Below are positions 1 to 6,555 of a stretch of 12,658 nucleotides of DNA, piece after piece. Each line of letters begins with the position of its first letter. Position 1 is the stretch's first letter. The notes beneath the pieces are model-generated. The model was not told the DNA's origin. It ran no database searches and was given only the letters and a program-made list of their open reading frames with translations. The translations under genes were made by a program, and so were the position numbers. This stretch comes from JBPBQZ01 sp050955105 (lineage in GTDB: Bacteria > Pseudomonadota > Gammaproteobacteria > Burkholderiales > Burkholderiaceae), in assembly GCA_050955105.1 (NCBI GenBank), contig JBPBQZ010000154.1:1-12658 (forward strand). The letters run 5' to 3'.

Positions 1-1866
1 CTGCGTCTGTCGCCGGCCGCGCTCGACGCGGCCGCGCCTGCAAGCGCCGCCGCCACTGCCTCCTCGACTCAGCCATTCGCCGATTTCGACGCGATCTTCG
101 CCGCGCGCATCGCCGAGACCAACGACTTCTACGCAGTCTTGCAAGCGGCAATGAGCGATGCCGACGCGCGGCTGGTGCAGCGTCAGGCGCTGGCCGGCAT
201 GATCTGGTCGAAGCAGTTCTACAGCTTCGATATGTTGCGCTGGATGGAGGGCGACCCGGACATGCCGCCGCCACCTCCCGAGCGTCGCTCCGGACGCAAT
301 AGCGATTGGCATCATCTGAGCAACCACGACATCGTTTCGATGCCCGACAAATGGGAGTATCCGTGGTACGCCTCGTGGGACACGGCCTTCCACGCGGTGG
401 TATTCGCGATGATCGATCCCGAGTTCGCGAAGGGCCAACTGCTGTTGCTGCTGGACGAACGGTATATGCACCCGAACGGCCAGCTGCCCGCCTACGAATG
501 GGAATTCAGCGACGCCAATCCGCCGGTGCACGCGTGGGCCGCCTGGGAGGTCTATGAGATGGACAAGACTCTCACCGGCCAAGGCGACTTCGAATTCCTC
601 GAACGTATTCTGCACAAGCTGCTGCTGAATTTCGCCTGGTGGGTGAACCGCAAGGATGCGCAGGGGCGCAATATTTTCCAGGGCGGTTTCCTCGGTCTCG
701 ACAATATCGAGATATTCGATCGCTCGCAGCCGCTGCCCACCGGTGGCCGCATCGACCAGGCTGATGGCACGGCGTGGATGGCCGCCTATGCCTTGAACTT
801 GATGCGCATCGCACTGGAACTGGCCAGCACAGGTCGCCCTTACGGTGACATCGCGATCAAGTTTTTCGAACATTTTCTGTATATCGCGGAGGCTGCCATC
901 CAGTCGGGTGGTGCGTCGCCAAACGGCCCGCCTACCGAGCCGCGCGGCTTTGGTGACGAAGCCAACAGCGGTTTGTGGGACGAACAAGACCAATTTTTCT
1001 ACGACGTGCTGAAGCTACCCGATGGCAGCTCGATTCCGCTGCGCGTGCGCTCGGTGGTGGGACTGATTCCGCTGTTCGCGATTCACGTGCTCGACCGCGA
1101 GATGCTGCGGCGCGTGCCGCATCTGACCGATCGATTGAACTGGTTCTTGGAGCATCGGCCGAAGTTGGCGGCGCTGGTGTCGCGCTGGACCGAACCGGGC
1201 GAGGGCGATCGTGCGCTCTTATCGTTGCTGCGCCGACACCGTACGGAAAGCCTATGCCGCCGCATGCTCGACGAAAGCGAATTCCTCTCGCCCTTTGGCG
1301 TGCGCTCGGTGTCTAAGCGGCATGAGATCGAGCCCTACATCTACGATCATCAAGGCCAGCACTTTGGCGTGCGTTACGTGCCAGGCGAATCCGATAATCA
1401 CCTGTTCGGCGGCAACTCCAACTGGCGCGGTCCGGTATGGCTACCCATCAACTTCCTGCTGGTGGAGGCCTTGCGCGAAGGCCAGCGCTACTACGGCGAC
1501 ACTTTTCAGATCGAATATCCGACCGGGTCAGGCAAGACCTTGACGCTCGGCGAGATCGGCGAACGCTTGGCCGAGCGTGTGAAGAGCTTGTTCCTGCGCG
1601 ACGAGCATGGCACGCGGGCCTCGATGTGCGCCTATGAGGAATTGCTGTCGGCAGATCGCGCGCATGGCGACGAGCCGGTGTTGTTCCACGAATACTTTCA
1701 TGGCGATAGCGGCCGTGGCCTGGGCGCGTCGCATCAGACCGGCTGGACCGGGCTGGTAGCGCTGCTGTTGCAGCCGCAGAAAGCCGATCCGGCATGCGCG
1801 GCGCCGCAGGTGCCCGCGGCGCCGCGGCGACCACAAGCAGCGGACGCATCCGGAGCCGCTTCGTGA
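1..1866 (+). CDS. GH63/MGH1-like glucosidase family protein (5' end outside the window)
   Basis: The frame is open from the first base, so 621 C-terminal residues are visible and the start lies upstream. From memory, relatives are roughly 880-900 residues, so about a quarter to a third is missing. The protein is an (alpha/alpha)6-barrel glycoside hydrolase of the mannosyl-oligosaccharide glucosidase/MGH1-like type, acting on an alpha-linked sugar or glycoside. Recognisable blocks include YPWYASWDTAFHA, the YEWEFSDANPPVHAWA segment, IDQADGTAWMAAY, WDEQDQFFYDVL, GGNSNWRGPVWLPINF and a C-terminal HQTGWTGLVALLL. By analogy with GH63, the Asp in the DANPP segment is a candidate general acid and the Glu in HEYFHGDSG a candidate base; this is inference. 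No signal peptide can be judged. The C-terminal tail after the GH domain is Ala/Pro-rich and probably disordered. Its stop overlaps the corA start (GTGA), suggesting co-translation. Family is firm; the substrate is unknown. Confidence 0.88.
   Translation: MRLSPAALDAAAPASAAATASSTQPFADFDAIFAARIAETNDFYAVLQAAMSDADARLVQRQALAGMIWSKQFYSFDMLRWMEGDPDMPPPPPERRSGRNSDWHHLSNHDIVSMPDKWEYPWYASWDTAFHAVVFAMIDPEFAKGQLLLLLDERYMHPNGQLPAYEWEFSDANPPVHAWAAWEVYEMDKTLTGQGDFEFLERILHKLLLNFAWWVNRKDAQGRNIFQGGFLGLDNIEIFDRSQPLPTGGRIDQADGTAWMAAYALNLMRIALELASTGRPYGDIAIKFFEHFLYIAEAAIQSGGASPNGPPTEPRGFGDEANSGLWDEQDQFFYDVLKLPDGSSIPLRVRSVVGLIPLFAIHVLDREMLRRVPHLTDRLNWFLEHRPKLAALVSRWTEPGEGDRALLSLLRRHRTESLCRRMLDESEFLSPFGVRSVSKRHEIEPYIYDHQGQHFGVRYVPGESDNHLFGGNSNWRGPVWLPINFLLVEALREGQRYYGDTFQIEYPTGSGKTLTLGEIGERLAERVKSLFLRDEHGTRASMCAYEELLSADRAHGDEPVLFHEYFHGDSGRGLGASHQTGWTGLVALLLQPQKADPACAAPQVPAAPRRPQAADASGAAS
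1852..1866 (+). promoter_or_regulatory. corA ribosome-binding site and GTGA start/stop overlap
   Basis: GGAG at 1852-1855 lies seven bases before the GTG at 1863. The last two bases of the GTG and the following A form the TGA stop of the glucosidase gene. The Shine-Dalgarno sequence therefore lies inside the upstream coding region, the usual arrangement for translational coupling. It decides the corA start. Confidence 0.7.
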
Positions 1867-2831
1867 TCGTGCGATCGGTGGCTTACCGCAACGGCACATC
1901 GCTGGGCGATGTCGAGCTCGACCAGATCAGCGAAGTATTGAAGGATCCCGGTACATTTTTGTGGGTAGGGTTGTACGAACCCGAGGAGTCAATGCTCAGA
2001 CGGGTGCAGCATGAGTTCGGCCTGCACGATCTGGCGGTCGAGGATGCGCTGCATGCGCATCAGCGGCCGAAGATCGAAGCCTATGGCGAGACCTTGTTCT
2101 TGTCGCTCGTGACCGTGCGCAGCCTCGATGACGACACCTTGCAGTTTGGCGAGACCCACGTGTTTCTGGGTCCGAACTTTATTGTGACGGTGCGTCATGG
2201 CGCGTCGGCCGCGCACAGCACCTTGCGCGAAAAATGTGAAGCGGCGCCGAACCTGCTGGCTAAGGGGCCGACATACGTGCTGTACGCGATTCTCGATTTC
2301 ATCGTCGATCATCACCAGGAGGTGGCCGAGCAGATGGAAGACCGCTTCGAGGTGCTGGAAGGCGAGATCTTCAACGATCGCTTCGACCGTGCGGCGATCG
2401 CGCGCTTCTATGCATTCAAGCGGCAATTGATGCGGCTGCGTGCGGCGGCGTTGCCGGTCGAGGATATCTGCGCGCAGCTCGTGCACATTTACGAGAAGCA
2501 CGTACCAAAAGACTTGCGCGCTTATTTTCGCGACGTGGCGGATCATACGGCGCGCACGGTGGGCTCGCTGGACGGGCTGCGCGAAATGCTGACGACCGCG
2601 ATCCAGGTAAATCTGTCGTTGGTGACGGTGGCGCAAAACGAGGTGGTGAAGCGGCTGGCGGGTTGGGGCGCAGTGCTCGCCATACCCACCATCGTCTTCA
2701 GCCTTTATGGGATGAACTTCCAGTGGATGCCCGAACTGAAATGGCCCTATGCCTATCCGGTGGTGGTCGGGGTCACGGCAGCGGCCTGCATTGCGCTTTA
2801 TGTGCGACTGCGCAAGGGGGGCTACCTGTAG
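1863..2831 (+). CDS. corA: CorA-family magnesium/cobalt transport protein
   Basis: This is a 322-residue inner-membrane channel for Mg2+ (also Co2+/Ni2+) of the CorA (2-TM-GxN) family; the family works as a pentamer. The N-terminal cytoplasmic alpha/beta domain carries the DLAVEDALHAHQRPKIEAYG block (residues 57-76). A long helical stalk follows. Then come TM1 (about 267-283), the signature YGMN (282-285), the periplasmic loop with MPEL (289-292), TM2 (about 297-314) and a basic C-terminal tail. I chose the GTG at 1863 rather than the upstream in-frame ATG at 1794. The GTG has GGAG seven bases before it (1852-1855), and the product then begins MIVRSVAYRNG, matching relatives as I recall them. 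The longer version would add 23 Arg/Ala-rich residues and overlap the glucosidase gene by 73 bases. The GTG overlaps the glucosidase TGA, so translation is probably coupled. Confidence 0.93.
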   Translation: MIVRSVAYRNGTSLGDVELDQISEVLKDPGTFLWVGLYEPEESMLRRVQHEFGLHDLAVEDALHAHQRPKIEAYGETLFLSLVTVRSLDDDTLQFGETHVFLGPNFIVTVRHGASAAHSTLREKCEAAPNLLAKGPTYVLYAILDFIVDHHQEVAEQMEDRFEVLEGEIFNDRFDRAAIARFYAFKRQLMRLRAAALPVEDICAQLVHIYEKHVPKDLRAYFRDVADHTARTVGSLDGLREMLTTAIQVNLSLVTVAQNEVVKRLAGWGAVLAIPTIVFSLYGMNFQWMPELKWPYAYPVVVGVTAAACIALYVRLRKGGYL

Positions 2832-2873
2832 GATCGGTGACGGATATTCGGTCGAACCGCAGACTGGCGCCTT

Positions 2874-2916
2874 GCGGGCGTTCCCGCCTGCGGCTCACGG
2901 CCGGATTGTCGGCCGT
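2874..2916. terminator. Two tandem hairpins between convergent corA and egtD (possible bidirectional terminator)
   Basis: The 121-bp gap between the corA and egtD stop codons holds two perfect short hairpins. The first is GCGGG-CGTT-CCCGC at 2874-2887. The second is ACGGCCG-GATTGT-CGGCCGT at 2897-2916. Their position between converging genes fits a bidirectional terminator. Neither is followed by a T tract on either strand, so a classical intrinsic terminator is not proven. Confidence 0.4.
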
Positions 2917-2952
2917 TGCAGCCCCCACCCAAAGCCAAAACGTGTGAAACGC

Positions 2953-3969
2953 TCAGCGGGCGATCAACAGGCTTTCAGCGAACGGCCAGTCTGCGTCGAC
3001 CCATTGCCGACGGCAATCGAAGCCCGCGTCGCTGGCCATCAGCGCGACCTCCTCAGCGGTGTATTTGTGGCTGCTTTCGGTCCAGATGGTTTCGCCCGCA
3101 CGGAACTCGACCGTCAGATCGGCGGCGCGTACCCGCACCTGCTGTGCGCGTCGCGAGCGCAAGTGCATTTCGATGCTGCGCGCGTCGGGATTGAAACGCG
3201 CCTGATGCTCGAAGCCGCGTATGTCGAAATCAGCGTCGAGCGTTCGATTGATGCGCGACAGCAGATTCAGGTTAAATGCGGCAGTGACGCCAACCGGATC
3301 GTCATAGGCGTCGATCAAGGTTGCCACAGGTTTTGCGAGATCGGCGCCTAACAGCAAGGCGTCGCCGGGCAATAACATGCCGTGCACGGCACTCAGGAAA
3401 CGCGTCGCCGCCAGGCGGCCGAAATTGCCGATGGTGCTGCCGAGAAACAGCAGCGCCAGTGCTTGACCCGGCAGTCGCGCACGCGCAACGCGCGCCAGCC
3501 CGTCCAGGTAATCCGCTTCATACGGCGTGATCGAGACGCCGGGAATATCGGCCAGCTCGCGCGTGCATTGCTGCAACGCGCTGGGCGAAATCTCGATCGG
3601 GCAGTAAGTAACGCCCGCGGCGCCGTTGCGCGCGGCGGCGGCGCTCAACAGCCAGCGCGTCTTGCGTCCGCTGCCGCTGCCCAATTCGGCAATTGTCGCC
3701 GTGTCAGCCGGCAGACTGTCGATCATGGCCGCCGCGTGGTTCACGATCAGCCGCTCTTCGGCGCGCGTCACGCCATATTCGGGCAGGGAGGTAATGGCTT
3801 CGAACAAGGCCGAACCGACCTCGTCATACAGATATTTCGACGGCAATTCCTTCTGCGGCGATTTGCGCAAACCTGCTGCCACCTCGCTGGCGAAGCCGCG
3901 GTTGAACGATGCCTGAGCCGAGGCCGCAAGCGATAGAGCGGGATCTAGTTGTTTTTTTGCAGGCTGCAT
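2953..3969 (-). CDS. egtD: L-histidine N-alpha-methyltransferase, ergothioneine biosynthesis
   Basis: EgtD is a cytosolic SAM-dependent enzyme that trimethylates histidine to hercynine, the first step of ergothioneine synthesis. The 338-residue product has the family's opening signature (SKYLYDEVGSALFEAI, then LPEYGVTRAEE at 62-72), the SAM-binding ELGSGSGRKTRWLL (95-108) and GSTIGNF (177-183). Positions that bind histidine in mycobacterial EgtD appear conserved by my alignment from memory: Asn182, Tyr222, Met268 and the TESS motif with Glu298 and Ser300. I prefer the ATG at 3969 because GGAG (3976-3979) sits six bases before it and the next codons are A-rich. An in-frame ATG at 4002 overlaps the egtB stop by one base and would add 11 residues, but it has no visible ribosome-binding site. 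The frame is open up to 4086, which would intrude well into egtB. The gene follows egtB in the same orientation, as expected for an operon. Confidence 0.93.
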   Translation of the reverse strand: MQPAKKQLDPALSLAASAQASFNRGFASEVAAGLRKSPQKELPSKYLYDEVGSALFEAITSLPEYGVTRAEERLIVNHAAAMIDSLPADTATIAELGSGSGRKTRWLLSAAAARNGAAGVTYCPIEISPSALQQCTRELADIPGVSITPYEADYLDGLARVARARLPGQALALLFLGSTIGNFGRLAATRFLSAVHGMLLPGDALLLGADLAKPVATLIDAYDDPVGVTAAFNLNLLSRINRTLDADFDIRGFEHQARFNPDARSIEMHLRSRRAQQVRVRAADLTVEFRAGETIWTESSHKYTAEEVALMASDAGFDCRRQWVDADWPFAESLLIAR

Positions 3970-3979
3970 CAGTGTCTCC
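3970..3979 (-). promoter_or_regulatory. egtD ribosome-binding site (decides the start)
   Basis: Read on the minus strand, GGAG (3976-3979) is followed by a six-base spacer and then ATG at 3969-3967. It lies in the short gap after the egtB stop codon. The alternative ATG at 4002, which overlaps the egtB TGA, has only GC-rich sequence upstream with no purine-rich site. Confidence 0.6.
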
Positions 3980-4001
3980 GGAATAATGGCGGTCGTTTGC
4001 A

Positions 4002-5354
4002 TCAGGCGACGCCGGGCGCGCCGGCCGCGGTGTCGCCGACGCAGCGGAATCCGGCGTAGATGTATGGATAGTGCGGTTGAAACCAATTACGGAACGACGG
4101 CCGCAACATGCAGGCGGCCGTACGCGGTGAGCCGCCCTTCATGACGAAATGCTGTGCGTCGAAGAAGTTGGCGGAGTAGCCGGGGTAGAACGCGAACGGA
4201 CGAAAGCCGGGCAACGGCGCGAAATGCGTCGAGGTCCACTCCCAGCCGTTACCGAACATGCCGACCAGGCCGAATTCGTTCATGCCTTGTTCGGCGGCAT
4301 CTACCGGGAGCGGATTCCAACGCAGGAAATCGGCATTCGGCGTTGCCTGCGGTGTGGGCGCCAAATCGGCTGACGCTGCGTGTTGCCATTGCGCTTCGCT
4401 TGGCAGCGCACGGCCGACGTAGCGCGCATAAGCGCTGGCCTCGGCGTGACTGACGTAGACCGGCCAATCCAGCGGCAAATCGATCAAGTCGAACATGGTC
4501 TTGATTTGCCAGCCGCCGCCGGGCTCGCCGGCTGCTTTCGCTTGCCAGAAGGCGGGGTGGCGGATATCGGCAGTCTGTATCCAGGTCCAGTCGGCGGGCG
4601 TCCAGAAAGTTGGCTGCTGGTAGCCGCCAGCCGCGACGAACTCGGCGAAGTCGCCATTGCTAACCATGTGCCGGTCCATCGTGAATGCGGGCACTTCGAC
4701 TGCGTGGGGCGTGTCGTCGCAAAGCTCATTGTCCCAGCCGAAGCCGCGGTCGCGCGCAATACCTAGCTGGGCGATGCCGGCGGGCACTTCGACCGCCGCT
4801 GCCTGCAACACCGGCCGCTGGCGTGCCGCCGGCGCCGCCGCAGCCGATGCGGCAACCGCCGGCTCGCCGTCCGGCCGTTGCTTGAAATGCAAAGGCAATT
4901 GATGCATCAGGTAAGACAAGGTCTCCGCATGCATCAAGCGGTGCTCGATCGCCACCTCGCAGCGCGTGGCCAGATCAGCATCAGCGCTTGAAAAATCTAC
5001 TTGGGCAATGCGTGCGTCGAGGCGCTGTCGCACCGCGTCTCGATACGCGAAAACCTCGTCGAGCGACGGCCAATCGGCTGGCGTATCGGTCGGCAGGCCA
5101 CCATCCACCGGGTCGATGCCGAAGGCAAATAAACTGTCCGCGGCAGGGTCGAACGGCTCCAGCCCGAAAACCTCGGTTGCCAGAAGATTCCAGTCGAAGG
5201 CCTCAAGATGGCCGATGTAAAACACCAGACGGTGCCGTTCAGCAATCGGCCGTTCATAAAGAAATGCCGGCTTGATCAGTGCAAACAAGCGGTCCGTTTC
5301 GTTACGGGCCGCGGCGATGCGCGTCAGCATCGACGCGGCTGCTTCGCGATGCAT
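4002..5354 (-). CDS. egtB: Ergothioneine biosynthesis protein EgtB (nonheme iron sulfoxide synthase)
   Basis: EgtB is an iron- and O2-dependent enzyme that joins a cysteine-type thiol to hercynine as a sulfoxide. The 450-residue protein has an N-terminal DinB_2-like helical domain and a C-terminal FGE-sulfatase/SUMF1-like domain. The expected iron ligands are present: His49 in YIGHLEAFDW, and His138/His142 in an HxxxHxE motif (HRLMHAE). The C-terminal domain shows GNGWEW (368-373), MKGGS (405-409), RNWFQPHYP (422-430) and AGFRCVG (434-440). An Ala/Pro-rich linker (about 165-185) separates the domains. I prefer the ATG at 5354, with AGGAG nine bases upstream (5364-5368). The longer frame starts at an ATG at 5381 with no Shine-Dalgarno and adds nine residues. 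It lies just upstream of egtD. No egtA, egtC or egtE is seen in the window, so the thiol donor (cysteine or gamma-glutamylcysteine) is unresolved. The related selenoneine synthase SenA is an alternative, made less likely by the absence of senB and a selD-like gene nearby. Confidence 0.9.
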   Translation of the reverse strand: MHREAAASMLTRIAAARNETDRLFALIKPAFLYERPIAERHRLVFYIGHLEAFDWNLLATEVFGLEPFDPAADSLFAFGIDPVDGGLPTDTPADWPSLDEVFAYRDAVRQRLDARIAQVDFSSADADLATRCEVAIEHRLMHAETLSYLMHQLPLHFKQRPDGEPAVAASAAAAPAARQRPVLQAAAVEVPAGIAQLGIARDRGFGWDNELCDDTPHAVEVPAFTMDRHMVSNGDFAEFVAAGGYQQPTFWTPADWTWIQTADIRHPAFWQAKAAGEPGGGWQIKTMFDLIDLPLDWPVYVSHAEASAYARYVGRALPSEAQWQHAASADLAPTPQATPNADFLRWNPLPVDAAEQGMNEFGLVGMFGNGWEWTSTHFAPLPGFRPFAFYPGYSANFFDAQHFVMKGGSPRTAACMLRPSFRNWFQPHYPYIYAGFRCVGDTAAGAPGVA

Positions 5355-5368
5355 GGGACTGAGCTCCT
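5355..5368 (-). promoter_or_regulatory. egtB ribosome-binding site (decides the start)
   Basis: On the minus strand AGGAG (5364-5368) precedes the ATG at 5354 by nine bases. The upstream in-frame ATG at 5381 is preceded by an A/T-richer stretch with no purine-rich ribosome site. This points to a product nine residues shorter than the longest open frame. Confidence 0.55.
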
Positions 5369-5426
5369 GGATGGTTCGCATGATTTTGGCTTAACTGGAA
5401 TGAAGAGCAGACACCATGCCAGTGAC

Positions 5427-6365
5427 TCATTCTGCGCGCTCGACATCGCGCTCCCGTTCTACCCAACTGCTCACTTCCGGCTCGAAGAACACCCAACGTG
5501 CGGTAGGAAACGCTTGCTGGATGTCGTCCTCGATAATATTGATCGCGTCAACCTGGGCGCGCCCGCTGTCATAGTCGATCATTTCCGCCTGCACGGCTAC
5601 GACGATATGTTCGCCCCACTGCAGAGTGATAAGACTAAGCACTTTGACGATTTCCGGTCGCGCCGCCAGTCGCGCCGCGATCGCCTGGCGAATTTCCGGC
5701 GCCGCCGATTCGCCGACGATCAGCGACTTGATTTCTCGCAGTACCAAGGCGGCGACCAGCATCAGCAGCAGTCCGATGCCGATCGAGCCGCAGGCGTCAT
5801 AGACCGGGTTGCCGGTCAGCATGCTTAGCACAATGGCCAGCAGCGCCACCGACAAGCCTGCCAGCGCCGCGGTGTCTTCGCCGACCACCACCAGCAATTC
5901 CGACTCGCGCGTTTCACGAAACCAACGCCAGAATGGCTTGCGCAGCGAATGCTTGCGAATTTCGCGCAATGCGCCCATCAACGAAAAGGTTTCTAGCCCG
6001 AGCGAAACTATCAGCACGCCGATCGCGATCAGCGGCGATTCAATCGGGCGCTGATGAATCACCCGTTCGACACCCTCATAAACGGAAAACACGCCGCCGA
6101 TGAAAAACAGCATCAGTGCCACGATCAGTGAGTAGAAGTACGAAACGCGGCCGGAGCCGAGCGGATGCAGCTCGGTGGCCGGTTCGCGCGCCTGCCGCAG
6201 GCCGATCAGCAGCAGCACCTGATTGCCGCAATCCGCCAGCGAATGGATCGATTCGGCTAGCATCGCGCCGGAACCTGTGAAAAATGCCGCTGCGAACTTG
6301 CAGATGGCAATCGCTGCATTGGCGCCCAAGGCATAGAAGATGGCGATCGGCGACTCGGTGGTCAT
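5427..6365 (-). CDS. Cation diffusion facilitator family transporter (ZnT9-like)
   Basis: This 312-residue inner-membrane protein of the CDF family is expected to export Zn2+ or a similar divalent metal by proton antiport. Hydrophobic segments lie at about 9-30, 36-56, 74-96, 110-131, 158-183 and 190-212, matching the usual six TM helices. A C-terminal cytoplasmic domain of about 100 residues follows. TM2 carries AESIHSLAD with His41 and Asp45, the expected HxxxD half of the metal site. The next loop has HPLGSGRVSYFYSL. TM5 does not show the usual HxxxD but GEDTAALAG (162-170), the pattern I associate with the SLC30A9/ZnT9-like branch. The ATG at 6365 has AGAGGA just upstream, inside an inverted repeat. 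The gene lies 72 bases upstream of egtB on the same strand (45 to the longer egtB start), so it may lead an operon with egtB and egtD. Family is firm; the metal is not known. Confidence 0.9.
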   Translation of the reverse strand: MTTESPIAIFYALGANAAIAICKFAAAFFTGSGAMLAESIHSLADCGNQVLLLIGLRQAREPATELHPLGSGRVSYFYSLIVALMLFFIGGVFSVYEGVERVIHQRPIESPLIAIGVLIVSLGLETFSLMGALREIRKHSLRKPFWRWFRETRESELLVVVGEDTAALAGLSVALLAIVLSMLTGNPVYDACGSIGIGLLLMLVAALVLREIKSLIVGESAAPEIRQAIAARLAARPEIVKVLSLITLQWGEHIVVAVQAEMIDYDSGRAQVDAINIIEDDIQQAFPTARWVFFEPEVSSWVERERDVERAE

Positions 6366-6407
6366 CAGTTCCTCTGGAGGGGCGACTGACTGATTCTAGA
6401 GGAATTG
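6366..6407 (-). promoter_or_regulatory. Inverted repeat covering the CDF gene ribosome-binding site, with a possible -10 element
   Basis: Immediately before the CDF start, the minus strand reads CAATTCCTCT, a 22-base spacer, then AGAGGAACTG followed by ATG. The arms (6398-6407 and 6366-6375) pair at nine of ten positions. The right arm contains the AGAGGA Shine-Dalgarno. On the minus strand TAGAAT (6393-6398) matches the sigma-70 -10 box at five of six positions, but I see no good -35 at the right distance. If transcription starts from that box, the distal arm is not transcribed and the repeat would act as DNA. If it starts further upstream, the mRNA could hide its own ribosome site. Confidence 0.4.
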
Positions 6408-6555
6408 CCCCGAAGTCGCGTCCGACGCCCACGGCGTCTCGTACATCAGTCCGCAGAGGCGCGAGGCGTTTCTGCAACCGTCTGTTGCTCCTTTCCCGCG
6501 TTAATCGGTGAAATCGACCCGACCAGATTGACAGCGCGCCGAACCGCGTGGCCGA
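6408..6555. other. Remainder of the divergent CDF/diguanylate cyclase intergenic region
   Basis: This stretch separates two genes that point away from each other, so it should hold the cyclase promoter and any upstream elements for the CDF operon. A perfect TTGACA occurs at 6528-6533 on the plus strand, but no acceptable -10 box lies 16-18 bases further on. I see no gene, RNA or strong repeat here. Confidence 0.4.

Noticed and set aside
1794..1862. Longer corA start at the ATG at 1794
   Set aside because: It would add 23 low-complexity residues and a 73-base overlap; the GTG at 1863 has a proper ribosome site and matches the family N-terminus.
3382..3936. A 184-codon plus-strand frame opposite egtD
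   Set aside because: Composition is typical of an antisense shadow and egtD is conserved over its full length.
4002..5354. Selenoneine synthase (SenA) instead of EgtB
   Set aside because: SenA is a close homologue, but the gene sits directly beside egtD with no SenB glycosyltransferase or SelD-like SenC gene near it. Not excluded, only less likely.
5208..5828. A 206-codon plus-strand frame across the egtB/CDF junction
   Set aside because: It covers two conserved minus-strand genes, with no family resemblance or ribosome site.
6528..6533. Perfect TTGACA as a -35 for the diguanylate cyclase gene
   Set aside because: At 16-18 bases downstream there is only GC-rich sequence with no -10 resemblance, so I did not call a promoter.
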